From assembly GCF_014650895.1 (NCBI RefSeq), contig NZ_BMVV01000035.1:1-56228 (forward strand): a stretch of DNA of 56,228 nucleotides, read 5' to 3'. Positions 1 to 8,273 of this stretch are shown here, piece by piece; position 1 is the stretch's first letter, and every line of letters starts with the position of its first letter. Made by a program: the position numbers and the translations under genes. The notes below the pieces were generated by a model, which saw only the letters and a list, made by a program, of their open reading frames with translations, made no database searches and was not told the origin of the DNA. This DNA is from Streptomyces omiyaensis. GTDB lineage: Bacteria > Actinomycetota > Actinomycetes > Streptomycetales > Streptomycetaceae.

Positions 1-272
1 CCACCCGCGCCGACCTCGAATCCCAGGCCTTCCTCGACAAGCCCTTCCCCTACTTCGGCGGCCAGCAGGCCAACCGGATCTTCGCCGAATCCGCCCGCAA
101 CGTCGGCGAGGACTGGTCCTACCTGCCGTTCCAGGTCTACGCGAACTCGATCTTCAACGACACCGTCGGCAAGGCGTACGTCTCTCCGACGAAGCTCGAC
201 GACGGACTGAAGGCCTGGCAGGACGCCAGCGTGAAGTACGGCAACGACCAGGGCTTCACCGTCAACAAGTAG
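1..272 (+). CDS. sugar ABC transporter substrate-binding protein, C-terminal part
   Basis: The window opens inside this gene; the frame runs from base 3 to the TAG at 270-272 and shows about 89 residues. The composition (YFGGQQANRIFAESA, then PFQVYANSIFNDTVGKAY, then a closing helix with WQDASVKYGNDQGF) is that of the C-terminal lobe of an extracellular carbohydrate-binding protein of the SBP_bac_1 type. The family normally binds a sugar or oligosaccharide outside the membrane and hands it to two permeases. No permease gene follows; a beta-galactosidase gene comes next, so the ligand may be a beta-galactoside. The permeases, if linked, would lie upstream of the window. Family call is good; ligand is inferred. 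Confidence 0.75.
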   Translation, partial: TRADLESQAFLDKPFPYFGGQQANRIFAESARNVGEDWSYLPFQVYANSIFNDTVGKAYVSPTKLDDGLKAWQDASVKYGNDQGFTVNK

Positions 273-285
273 GCCTCACCACCCC

Positions 286-311
286 GGGGCGGAGCCCAGG
301 CGCTCCGCCCC
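286..311 (+). terminator. hairpin after the binding-protein gene
   Basis: A perfect 10-bp stem (GGGGCGGAGC at 286-295, GCTCCGCCCC at 302-311) with a 6-base loop starts 13 bases after the stop codon. There is no clear T-run, as is common in Streptomyces. It probably separates the binding-protein transcript from the beta-galactosidase gene. Confidence 0.6.
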
Positions 312-338
312 GCGAGCCTCCGGGAAGGGCTTGCCACA

Positions 339-366
339 CCTCTCATGTTTGCGTAAACATAAGAGG
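339..366. promoter_or_regulatory. LacI-family-type operator upstream of beta-galactosidase
   Basis: A palindrome has core ATGTTT-GCGT-AAACAT (345-360) and outer arms CCTCT (339-343) and AGAGG (362-366). The spacing and the TGTTT/AAACA arms fit LacI-family operators, though the centre is GCGT rather than a strict CG. It lies 47 bases before the ATG of the beta-galactosidase gene, where a bound repressor would block transcription. No LacI gene is in the window. Confidence 0.6.
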
Positions 367-412
367 TGACGCCTCGACCCCACACGCCTTCACTTACAGG
401 AGCAAGCAGCGC

Positions 413-2164
413 ATGCCCCTTCTCCAGACAGACCAGACCGGATTCCTACTCGACGGAAAGCCCTTCCGTTTCCTGTCCGGCGGGCTGCACTACTTCCGGG
501 TCCACCCCGAGCAGTGGCAGGACCGGCTCCGCAAGGCCCGGCTCATGGGCCTCAACACCGTCGAGACCTACGTCCCCTGGAACCTCCACCAGCCGCGCCC
601 CGACCGCTTCGTCCTCGACGGCGGGCTCGACCTCCCCCGCTTCCTCGACCTCGCCGCCGCCGAGGGCCTGCACGTGCTGCTGCGCCCGGGCCCGTACATC
701 TGCGCGGAATGGGAGGGCGGCGGTCTGCCCTCGTGGCTGCTCACCGAGCCGGACATACGGTTGCGTTCCCGCGACCCGCGGTTCCTGGCGGCGGTGGACG
801 ACTTCTTCCGCCGCCTGCTCACCCCGCTCCGGCCGTACCTCGCCTCCCGGGGCGGCCCGGTCCTGGCCGTGCAGGTGGAGAACGAGTACGGAGCGTACGG
901 CGACGACAGCGCCTACATGGAGCACATCGCCGACTCCTTGCGCGCCTGCGGCGTCGACGTCCCGCTCTTCACCTGCGACCAGCCGGTCGACCTGGAGCGG
1001 GGCGCCCTGCCCGGCGTCCTCGCCACCGCCAACTTCGGCAGCCGCTCGGCCCACCACCTGGCCGCCCTGCGCGCGCAGCGCCCCGAAGGGCCGCTGATGA
1101 CCACGGAGTTCTGGATCGGATGGTTCGACCGCTGGGGCGCCCGGCACGTCGTCCGCGACGCCGACGACGCCGCACGCGAGCTCGACGAGGTCCTCGCCGC
1201 CGGGGCGTCGGTGAACTTCTACATGTTCCACGGCGGCACCAACTTCGGCTTCACCAACGGCGCCAACGACAAGCACACCTACCGCCCCACCGTCACCTCC
1301 TACGACTACGACGCGCCGCTCGACGAGGCCGGGGACCCGACGGAGAAGTACACGGCCTTCCGCGACGTCATCGCCAAGTACGCGCCCGTTCCGGACGCCC
1401 CCGTACCCGCTCTGGGCGCCAAACTGTCGCTCCCCGCGGTCGCGTTGACGCAGAGCGCCGAGCTGCTCCCGAGCGCGGATGCCCTGACCTCACGGATCGC
1501 ATCGCGCCGGCCGCTGACCATGGAAGAGCTGGAGCAGGACTTCGGCTTCGTCCTGTACGAGACCACCGTGCCCGTGCGCGGCCCCGCCCTGCTGGAGATC
1601 GAGCACGTCCGCGACCGCGCCCAGGTGTTCGTCGACGGGCAACCCGTGGGCGTCCTGGAGCGCGAGAACCACGAGCACTCCCTGGCCTTCACGGCCCCGC
1701 GGGCGGGCAGCGTGCTCTCGATCCTGGTGGAGAACCAGGGCCGGGTGAACTACGGCCAGGGCATCCACGACCGCAAGGGACTGCTCGGCTCGGTCCTGGT
1801 CGACGGCGTCGAACCGTCGGCGTGGACGAACCGGCCGCTGCCGCTCGCCACGCTGGAGGACGTCCCCTTCGCGGCGACCACGACGACCCCCGTGGGCCCG
1901 GCCTTCCACCGGGGAACCTTCGACGTCACCGACCCGGCCGACACCTACCTGCACCTCGACGGATGGACCAAGGGCAACGCCTGGGTCAACGGCTTCCCGC
2001 TGGGCCGGTACTGGTCCCGCGGCCCGCAGAAGTCGCTGTACGTCCCCGCTCCCGTCCTGCGCGCCGGTACGAACGAGATCGTCGTTTTGGAGCTCCACGC
2101 CGGCCCCCGGAGCCGTACCGTCGACTTCCGCGCGACGCCCGACCTCGGGCCGACCGAGGAGTAG
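413..2164 (+). CDS. GH35 beta-galactosidase
   Basis: 583 residues. It hydrolyses terminal beta-D-galactose from beta-galactosides. The N-terminal GH35 barrel has the hallmark opening DGKPFRFLSGGLHYFRVHPE and VPWNLHQP. The acid/base is E158 in VENEYG and the nucleophile is E232 in TTEFWIGWFDRWG. The C-terminal half holds the beta-sandwich domains, with GWTKGNAWVNGFPLGRYW near the end. No signal peptide is visible, so it is probably cytoplasmic. The start has an AGGAG at 398-402. A LacI-type operator lies upstream and a strong terminator downstream. It would supply galactose to the oxidative galactose genes at 8.3-12.7 kb. Confidence 0.93.
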   Translation: MPLLQTDQTGFLLDGKPFRFLSGGLHYFRVHPEQWQDRLRKARLMGLNTVETYVPWNLHQPRPDRFVLDGGLDLPRFLDLAAAEGLHVLLRPGPYICAEWEGGGLPSWLLTEPDIRLRSRDPRFLAAVDDFFRRLLTPLRPYLASRGGPVLAVQVENEYGAYGDDSAYMEHIADSLRACGVDVPLFTCDQPVDLERGALPGVLATANFGSRSAHHLAALRAQRPEGPLMTTEFWIGWFDRWGARHVVRDADDAARELDEVLAAGASVNFYMFHGGTNFGFTNGANDKHTYRPTVTSYDYDAPLDEAGDPTEKYTAFRDVIAKYAPVPDAPVPALGAKLSLPAVALTQSAELLPSADALTSRIASRRPLTMEELEQDFGFVLYETTVPVRGPALLEIEHVRDRAQVFVDGQPVGVLERENHEHSLAFTAPRAGSVLSILVENQGRVNYGQGIHDRKGLLGSVLVDGVEPSAWTNRPLPLATLEDVPFAATTTTPVGPAFHRGTFDVTDPADTYLHLDGWTKGNAWVNGFPLGRYWSRGPQKSLYVPAPVLRAGTNEIVVLELHAGPRSRTVDFRATPDLGPTEE

Positions 2165-2238
2165 ACCGCCAGAACCGCCCGGCGCCGCCGGGATCGGGCC
2201 CGTCCCCCGCGCGCCCGATCCCGGCGCCTCTCCACCCC

Positions 2239-2263
2239 AGCCCTCCCGGCTTCCGGGAGGGCT
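2239..2263 (+). terminator. intrinsic terminator after beta-galactosidase
   Basis: An 11-bp perfect stem (AGCCCTCCCGG, 2239-2249; CCGGGAGGGCT, 2253-2263) with a 3-base loop is followed directly by TT. It lies 75 bases after the TAG of the beta-galactosidase gene. Confidence 0.85.
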
Positions 2264-2593
2264 TTCGCCGTTTCACCAGGCCGCCCGCCGGGCGCACGCG
2301 TACGGTGGGCGGCCGCGACCGGCTATACCGGGGGGGGACGCCCTCCTCGGAGGACCCCCATGTCCGAGTACGCCATCGGGGACGGCGGTCGGCGGGCTCC
2401 CCTCACTCGGGTGACCGCGACAATCGCAGGCCGGTGGCGACGGGGGCCGGCGACGTCACCCGGGCAGCCCGGAGACCGCGTGGCCCCTCCTCCGCGCCGA
2501 TGCGCGGCCGGAGCCGCGGGTTCGGATGTACGACGTGTCCACCACGCCCTTCGCCTCCGCCACCGGCCCCGCCCTTCCGTCTCCTCAACGCCG
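2264..2593. other. intergenic stretch with no convincing gene
   Basis: This 330-base stretch lies between two terminators at the convergent ends of the beta-galactosidase and ABC permease genes. Open frames exist on both strands (one plus-strand frame from 2360 starts MSEYAIGDGG), but they are low-complexity, run through the following terminator and match no family I recognise. A decayed gene cannot be excluded. Confidence 0.5.
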
Positions 2594-2626
2594 CGAGGCC
2601 CGCTCCCATCGAGGGAGCGGGCCTCG
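2594..2626. terminator. terminator of the sugar ABC operon
   Basis: A 14-bp perfect stem (CGAGGCCCGCTCCC, 2594-2607; GGGAGCGGGCCTCG, 2613-2626) with a 5-base loop lies 34 bases past the stop of the minus-strand permease gene. The symmetric stem could stop transcription from both directions. Confidence 0.85.
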
Positions 2627-2660
2627 TCCGGGCGCGGACGCACCGGTGTGGCGGGACGGG

Positions 2661-3689
2661 TCAGTGCGGGAGGCCGACCGCCCGTTCGCCGTTGCGGCGC
2701 TGCTGGATCACCACGGCGGCCACGAGCAGGGCGCCCTGAGCGACGTTCTGCCAGAAGGTGTTGATGCCCTCGACCGTGAGACCGTTCTCCAGGGCGCCCA
2801 GGAGGGCGACGGCGAGGAGGGTACCGCCGACGCCTCCCTTGCCGCCCTTGAGGGCGCAGCCGCCGAGGGCGGCCGCGGTGATGGCCTTGAGTTCGAGGCC
2901 CTCGCTGCCGGAGACGGGCTGCCCGGAGCCGGTGCGGGCGGTGAGCAGGATGCCCGCGACGGCGGCGACGACGCCGATGAGGGCGTACACCGCGACGAGG
3001 TACTTGTTGATGTTGATGCCGGCCAGGCGTGCGGCGGTGTCGTTGCCGCCGATCGCGTAGAGGTTGCGGCCGATGTCGGTGTATTTGAGCATCACGTGCA
3101 CGGCGATCGCGACGACGATGAGGATCCAGACCATGACGGGCAGTCCGGCGATCTTGCCGCGGCCGAGGAAGACGAAGACCGGGTCGTTGAGGACGTACCC
3201 CTGGGCACGGCCGTCGGACAGGAGCTGGGCGAGGCCCTTGTAGGCGGCGAGTCCCGCGAGGGTGGCGATGGTCGGGTTGACGCGGCCGTAGACGATGACG
3301 AGGCCGTTGAGGGCGCCCACCAGGACGCCGACGCCGACGGCGGCGAGCATGCCGACGAAGGCGCTGGAACCGGTGCTGGTGAAGACCATGGCGCTGACGA
3401 CCGAGGCGACGCCGACCTGGGAGCCGACGGAGATGTCCAGGCCGCCGCAGATGATGACCACGGTCTGCACGATGGCGAGGAGGCCGGTGATGGTGGCGGC
3501 CTCGGCGATCACCTGGAGGTTCGAGAGGCTGAGGTAGTTCTCGTTGAGGGCGCCGAACAGGCCGAGGACGACGACGAGCGCACCGATCAGGCTGAGGTTC
3601 TGCCCGCCGAGGGCGGCCAGCGGGGAGCGCTTGCGCGCCGCCGGCGGAGCCTTCTCGGCCTCGGCAGGGGAGGTGGTGGCGGTGGTCAT
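2661..3689 (-). CDS. sugar ABC transporter permease (RbsC/AraH family)
   Basis: 342 residues, membrane-embedded, with about eight to ten hydrophobic helices. Family signatures are the CGGLDISVGSQVG segment and the C-terminal AALGGCALKGGKGGVGGTLLA loop that contacts the ATPase. It forms the sugar channel of an importer with the ATPase and binding protein encoded upstream. The ATG at 3689 overlaps the ATPase stop (ATGA) and has GGAGG upstream, so the genes are translationally coupled. Only one permease gene is present, as expected for this class, which works as a homodimer. Substrate is inferred from the binding protein as arabinose or galactose. Confidence 0.92.
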   Translation of the reverse strand: MTTATTSPAEAEKAPPAARKRSPLAALGGQNLSLIGALVVVLGLFGALNENYLSLSNLQVIAEAATITGLLAIVQTVVIICGGLDISVGSQVGVASVVSAMVFTSTGSSAFVGMLAAVGVGVLVGALNGLVIVYGRVNPTIATLAGLAAYKGLAQLLSDGRAQGYVLNDPVFVFLGRGKIAGLPVMVWILIVVAIAVHVMLKYTDIGRNLYAIGGNDTAARLAGININKYLVAVYALIGVVAAVAGILLTARTGSGQPVSGSEGLELKAITAAALGGCALKGGKGGVGGTLLAVALLGALENGLTVEGINTFWQNVAQGALLVAAVVIQQRRNGERAVGLPH

Positions 3690-5290
3690 CGGGGGCCTCC
3701 ATGGGTGGAGTCGGTACGGGGCCGGGCGGCGGCCGGGGTGGGGGCGGGGTCGAGGGGCGCGAGGTCGTCGGCCATGGCGAGGTTGAGGATCGCTTCCTCG
3801 GTGGCCTCGGCGCGGCCGAGTTCGCCGGTGACGCGGCCGCCCTGCATCACCACGATCCGGTCGGCGAGACCGAGCACCTCGGGGAGCTCGGAGGAGATCA
3901 CGAGGAGGGCGACACCGTCCCGGGCGAGGTCGGCGATGATCCGGTAGATCTCCGCCTTGGCACCGATGTCGATGCCGCGGGTCGGCTCGTCGAGGATCAG
4001 GACCTTCGGCCGGCGCAGCAGCCACCGGGCGAGGACGACCTTCTGCTGGTTGCCGCCGGACAGTTTGCGGACCTCGTGCTCGATGGACGGGGTGCGCACC
4101 CTGAGCCGGTCGGAGAAGTCCTGGGCGGCGGCCTGCTCCTGGCCGCGGCGGACGAAACGCATCCGGCGCAGGCGTTCCAGGCTGACCAGGGAGGTGTTGT
4201 CGCGGATGGACCGGTGCAGGAAGAGCGCCTGAGCCTTGCGCTCCTCCGGGGCCAGGCCGATGCCCGCCCGAATGGCGTCCTTCGGGCTGCGCAGCCGCAG
4301 CGGACGGCCGTTCAGGGTGATCCGGCCGGAGCGCAGGGGGCGGTCGCCGGCGAGGGCGAGCCCCAGCTCCGAACGGCCGGCGCCCATCAGGCCGGCGAGG
4401 GCGACGACTTCTCCGGCCCTGATCCGGAGGCTGATGTCGGTGACGTCGTCGGTGGTGACGCCGTCCAGTTCCAGGACGACGTCGTCGCGGGCGACGTCCT
4501 GGCGCACGAAGAGCGAGGAGAGGTCGCGGCCGACCATCATCCGCACGACTTCGCCCTCGGTGGTCGCGGCGGCGTCGAGAACGCCGGCGGAGGTGCCGTC
4601 GCGGAGCACGGCGATGCGGTCCGCGAGCCGGAAGATCTCCTTCATGCGGTGGGAGACATAGATGATCGCGATGCCCTGGGCGCGCAGCCGGTCGATGAGG
4701 GCGAACAGCGCCTCGGCCTCGTTCTCCGCGAGCGAGGAGGTCGGCTCGTCGAAGGCGATGACCTTCGCGTCGCCGGTGAGGGCGCGCAGGATCTCCACCA
4801 ACTGCCTCTGTGCGGGTGTCAGTTCGGACCCGAGCTGGTTGGGGTCGATGACCTTCTCGAAGCCGAGCCGTGCCAGGTCCGAGGTGATCCTGCGGTGCAG
4901 TTCGGCGCGGTCGAGGCGTCGGCCGGCCTTGCGGGGCAGTGATCCGGCGTAGACGTTCTCCGCCACGGAGACGTGCGGGATGATCTCCGGCTCCTGCGGG
5001 ATGATGCGGATCCCGGCCCGGCGGGCGTCGTGCGGCGAGGCGAAGGAGACCGGCGCGCCGGCGAGGAGGAGGCGCCCTTCGGTGGGCTGGTGGTCGCCTG
5101 TGAGGATCTTCAGCAACGTGGACTTGCCGGCGCCGTTCTCGCCCATGAGGGCGGTGACCTGCCCGGGAGGGAAGGTGAGGGTGACGCCGCTCAGGGCCTG
5201 GACGGCACCGAAGCGCTTGGTGATGTTCTCGACGGCGACACCGACACCTGGGGTCGCCTGTGTGGGGGGTGGGGTGCCGGGTGTGGTCAT
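3686..5290 (-). CDS. sugar ABC transporter ATPase, double nucleotide-binding domain (AraG/RbsA/MglA type)
   Basis: 534 residues, cytoplasmic face. Domain 1 has Walker A GENGAGKST (50-58) and the switch LTPAQRQLVEILRAL with AFDEPTSSL. Domain 2 has a degenerate P-loop (GLMGAGRSE) but keeps LSGGNQQKVVLARWLL and ILDEPTRGID. This asymmetry is typical of the carbohydrate CUT2 class. It powers uptake through the permease encoded just downstream and overlaps that gene by 4 bases. The binding-protein gene is 84 bases upstream. Length is slightly above the usual ~500. Confidence 0.93.
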   Translation of the reverse strand: MTTPGTPPPTQATPGVGVAVENITKRFGAVQALSGVTLTFPPGQVTALMGENGAGKSTLLKILTGDHQPTEGRLLLAGAPVSFASPHDARRAGIRIIPQEPEIIPHVSVAENVYAGSLPRKAGRRLDRAELHRRITSDLARLGFEKVIDPNQLGSELTPAQRQLVEILRALTGDAKVIAFDEPTSSLAENEAEALFALIDRLRAQGIAIIYVSHRMKEIFRLADRIAVLRDGTSAGVLDAAATTEGEVVRMMVGRDLSSLFVRQDVARDDVVLELDGVTTDDVTDISLRIRAGEVVALAGLMGAGRSELGLALAGDRPLRSGRITLNGRPLRLRSPKDAIRAGIGLAPEERKAQALFLHRSIRDNTSLVSLERLRRMRFVRRGQEQAAAQDFSDRLRVRTPSIEHEVRKLSGGNQQKVVLARWLLRRPKVLILDEPTRGIDIGAKAEIYRIIADLARDGVALLVISSELPEVLGLADRIVVMQGGRVTGELGRAEATEEAILNLAMADDLAPLDPAPTPAAARPRTDSTHGGPR

Positions 5291-5374
5291 GCTGGCCTCA
5301 CGTGCTGGAGGGACGGGGAGGGGCCGGTGCGGCGGGCGGGGGCTGTGCGCCGCACCGGCGTCGGGGGGCGGCGC

Positions 5375-6430
5375 TCAGCCGCAGGTGACTCCGGCGGACT
5401 TCCAGGTGGCGGCGTCGACCATGGTGGTCGGGGCGAATGCCTCCTTCGGGAACTCCTTGCCGTTCTTGAGCTTGTCGTACATGGTCTGCACGGCCAGGGC
5501 GCCGACGTCCTCGCCGTTGATGAACAGGGCGGCCCTCATGCCGGACGGCTTGCCCGAGCTCCAGTTCTTGCAGGCGAGGTAGGCGCCGAGGCCCACGCCG
5601 ATGACGTCGTCGGCCTTGAAGCCGGCGTTCTCCAGCGCGGTCACCCCGCCTTGGACGTTCTCGTCGTTGCAGCCCCAGACCACCCAGTGCTTGACGTCCG
5701 GGTTGGCGGTGACGGTGGCCGCGATCTTGTCCTGCGCGCCGGTGGGGCTGTTGTCCGTGGGGACGTCGATGTTCTGCACCTTGGCGCCGGCCCCGGCGGC
5801 GAAAGCGTCCTTGGCCGCCTTGACGCGGTCGGTGCAGACGGTCACGTCCTGCTTCCAGGCGGAGATGGTGCGGGTCTCCGCCGGGTTCCAGCCGGCCTTC
5901 TTGAACTCGGCGGCGGCGCGCTTGCCGACCTCGCCGCCCATCTGGGCACCGCTGAAGCCGATCCGGGGGACGAGGGCGTCGGGGGGACACGAGGACGGGT
6001 CCGGTCCGGTCGTGCAGATCTGGTCGTCGGAGGTGAGCAGGGCAACCTTGGCATCCTTGGCGATCTGGGCGACCTGGGGGCCGACGGCCGGGTCGGGGAC
6101 GACGACGATGAGGCCGTTGCTCTTCTGCGAGATCGCCGACTGCGCCTCGCTGATGGTCTTGTTGGCGTCGGTACCGAGGTTGACGACCTTCAGGTCGATA
6201 CCGAGTTCGTCCGCCTTGGCCTTGGCGCCGGCCGCCTCTCCGACGAAGTACTCCTGGTCGCCCTGCTTCTGGAGGTACGTCAGCGATATCTTGCCGTCGA
6301 CCTTGGCGACGTCTCCGCCGCCCCCCGAACCCGACGCCTGCTGGCCACTGGAGCAGGAGGCAAGCGCAAGGACGGTGGCCAGCCCCAGTGCGGTCGCCGC
6401 GATCGGGCGCCGGTGGTATTCCGTGAACAT
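5375..6430 (-). CDS. AraF-like sugar-binding lipoprotein
   Basis: 351 residues from the ATG at 6430, which has AAGGGGA upstream. A longer in-frame start at 6589 would bury the signal peptide. The signal peptide ends in lipobox LASC with C26, so it is a membrane-anchored lipoprotein. The mature part is a two-lobed Peripla_BP_4 protein. The stretches NPDVKHWVVWGCNDENVQGG and NAGFKADDVIGVG read very like Escherichia coli AraF, which binds L-arabinose and also D-galactose and D-fucose. With the galactose catabolic operon nearby, galactose is a fair guess for the ligand. It is the first gene of the minus-strand importer operon. Confidence 0.88.
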   Translation of the reverse strand: MFTEYHRRPIAATALGLATVLALASCSSGQQASGSGGGGDVAKVDGKISLTYLQKQGDQEYFVGEAAGAKAKADELGIDLKVVNLGTDANKTISEAQSAISQKSNGLIVVVPDPAVGPQVAQIAKDAKVALLTSDDQICTTGPDPSSCPPDALVPRIGFSGAQMGGEVGKRAAAEFKKAGWNPAETRTISAWKQDVTVCTDRVKAAKDAFAAGAGAKVQNIDVPTDNSPTGAQDKIAATVTANPDVKHWVVWGCNDENVQGGVTALENAGFKADDVIGVGLGAYLACKNWSSGKPSGMRAALFINGEDVGALAVQTMYDKLKNGKEFPKEAFAPTTMVDAATWKSAGVTCG

Positions 6431-6891
6431 GTCATTCCCCTTGCCTGGCGGCCGCGCGCGGCCGACCGATGCGGCGTGGATCAGGTGGTGTCGCAGAGGT
6501 CGCCGCGAGGAGAAGGGAACGACGGTTCCGGTCTGGGCGGACGGCCATGCGAGTGAGCGACTGGGGCACTTCAGAAACGTTGAAGTCACCGCAGCGCACC
6601 ATTAATCAACTAGACACACCACAGAAAAGCGCCGACCTCACCAAAAGTCAACATGCGAGTCCAGGCCCCCCGGATCGATACTGCTCCGTTACCAGGGCCG
6701 ACATGGGGGGCAACGGCACGCCACCGCCCGCTTGCTCAGCGGCTCAGGGCGCACTGCGTTCACCATGAAGATGTTGAAATTTGTTTGTTCGGCCTCTCGG
6801 GGCGGGACGGGCCTCGCCCCTCAAGCCGAAGGCTGGGGCACGCCCCACCGGCGCCGGGCGACGTCGGCGAGAGTGGACGGGAGCCTGCCCG
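6431..6891. other. promoter-proximal intergenic region of the sugar importer
   Basis: This 461-base gap lies between the binding-protein start and the ROK stop, both on the minus strand. It carries a palindrome at 6568-6586 and an AT-richer stretch at 6600-6660 likely to hold the importer promoter. At 6800-6822 a weak GGGGCG/CGCCCC hairpin could end the ROK transcript. Small open frames here are not convincing genes. Confidence 0.5.
6568..6586. promoter_or_regulatory. palindromic candidate operator for the sugar importer
   Basis: ACTTCA (6568-6573) and TGAAGT (6581-6586) flank a 7-base centre that includes AACGT. It lies about 138 bases upstream of the binding-protein start, in the likely promoter region. 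The ROK protein encoded next door is a candidate binder, but the sequence is unlike the repeat in the ROK/lactonase divergent region. Confidence 0.4.
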
Positions 6892-8151
6892 TCACCCGCG
6901 CCCCTCGGCGCGGGCTTTGACCCCACGCGTACGGCTCACCGGGCCGAAGACCTCACGGTCGTTGAGGAAACCCTCGAAGGCCAGGGCGGCCGCGCCCCGG
7001 CTCACCGCGTCGTGCGGCAACGAGCTGAGCCGAAGCGTGACGGCGCGGAGGGGCTGGGCGAGGGTGTGGCCGGCCAGAGCCGCCCTCGTCTCGGCGAGGA
7101 GACGTTCGCCGAGGTGCGCGGCCACCTGGTCGCCGAGGACGAGGGTCTCGGGGTTGAGGAGGTTCACCAGGTTGCCGAGTGCCGCCCCCAGATAGGCGGC
7201 GGTCCGCCTGATCACCGCGAGAGCGATCGGATCACTCTCGGCCGCCCTGGCGGCGAGGCCGGTGAGCAGCGACGCCGCGGCGCCGTCGGCCTGGGCGAGC
7301 AGGGGGTCGTCGGGGGCCAGCGCACGGAGGGTCTCGGCGATGCCCGCGGTCCCCACGTACGCCTCGACGCAGCCGAGGTTTCCGCAGCGGCACCGTCGGC
7401 CCTCGAAGACCAGGCAGCTGTGCCCCCACTCTCCCGCGCTGTTCGTGGCACCGCGGTAGAGCGTGCCGTCCAGGGCGAGACCGGCCCCGACTCCGGAGCG
7501 GAGCATGACGACGACGAGGTTGTCGACGTCCCGCCCGGCACCGAACCACATCTCGGCGAGGGCACTGGCCTTGAGCGGGTTGTCCAGGTGGACCGGGAGC
7601 TCGAGGCGTTCGGCCAGACGGTCCCGCATCGGCACGTCCCGCCAGGCCCAGTAGGGGGAGTAGGTCGAGACCCCTCGCTCCCGCTCGACGAGCCCGGGGA
7701 GACTGATGCCGGCCCCCAGGACACGGGAGCGGGGGGACTCCGCTGCGGCGAGGACGGCGCCCGCGCCCGCCTCGATCAGATCGGCGATCTGATCGGGGGT
7801 CACGTCCTCGGGGGTGACGGGCCTTTCGTCGACGGCCATCTTCCCTAGCGCCAGGTCGAACAGCTCGGTGCGGACGGAGGTCTCTCCGACGTCCACGCCG
7901 ATGAGGGTGCCCCGTTCCGCGTTGAGGGTGAGCAGCGCACGCGGGCGGCCACCGCCGGACTGTGCGTGTCCCGCCTCGACCAGTACGCCCTCGCCGATCA
8001 GCTCGGAGGTGAGATTGGAGACGGTCGCGAACGAGAGTGCCGTCTCGGAGGCCAGGTCCTGCCGCGTCCGAGGCCCGCTGGAGGCGTGGAACCGGCGCAG
8101 CACCTCGAATCGGTTGAGGCGTCTGATGTCCTGAGCACTGCGGTTGGCCAC
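6892..8151 (-). CDS. ROK-family transcriptional repressor
   Basis: 419 residues from GTG 8151, which has GGAGAG upstream; an ATG at 8286 would add an unlikely N-terminus and overlap the divergent gene. An N-terminal winged helix (about 1-75, RLNRFEVLRRFHASSGPRTR then SFATVSNLTSELI) is followed by the ROK sugar-kinase-like fold with DVGETSVRTELFD and the zinc motif CRCGNLGCVEAY. ROK repressors sense sugars or sugar phosphates. It lies between the sugar importer and the galactose operon and is transcribed away from the latter, so it probably controls one or both. Confidence 0.9.
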   Translation of the reverse strand: MANRSAQDIRRLNRFEVLRRFHASSGPRTRQDLASETALSFATVSNLTSELIGEGVLVEAGHAQSGGGRPRALLTLNAERGTLIGVDVGETSVRTELFDLALGKMAVDERPVTPEDVTPDQIADLIEAGAGAVLAAAESPRSRVLGAGISLPGLVERERGVSTYSPYWAWRDVPMRDRLAERLELPVHLDNPLKASALAEMWFGAGRDVDNLVVVMLRSGVGAGLALDGTLYRGATNSAGEWGHSCLVFEGRRCRCGNLGCVEAYVGTAGIAETLRALAPDDPLLAQADGAAASLLTGLAARAAESDPIALAVIRRTAAYLGAALGNLVNLLNPETLVLGDQVAAHLGERLLAETRAALAGHTLAQPLRAVTLRLSSLPHDAVSRGAAALAFEGFLNDREVFGPVSRTRGVKARAEGRG

Positions 8152-8192
8152 GACCCGCCCTCTCCGGGGCCACGCCCTCGTGGCCTTCCTCC

Positions 8193-8245
8193 AACGGTTG
8201 CACAATGTACTCCATCCACTATTTACAACAGTTAGAGGAACCGTT
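8193..8245. promoter_or_regulatory. divergent promoter/operator region of the galactose operon and ROK gene
   Basis: Inverted half-sites AACGGTT (8193-8199) and AACCGTT (8239-8245) bracket a candidate plus-strand promoter: TTGCAC at 8198-8203, 16-base spacer, TATTTA at 8220-8225. One half-site overlaps the -35 and the other lies after the expected start point, an arrangement suited to repression. The binder is inferred to be the ROK protein. Confidence 0.5.
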
Positions 8246-8273
8246 AGCTTTCCCAGCGGAAGGGACTCCTCAC

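Noticed and set aside
2360..2764. 134-codon plus-strand frame beginning MSEYAIGDGG
   Set aside because: It runs through a strong terminator and into the end of the antisense permease gene, is arginine-rich and has no family resemblance.
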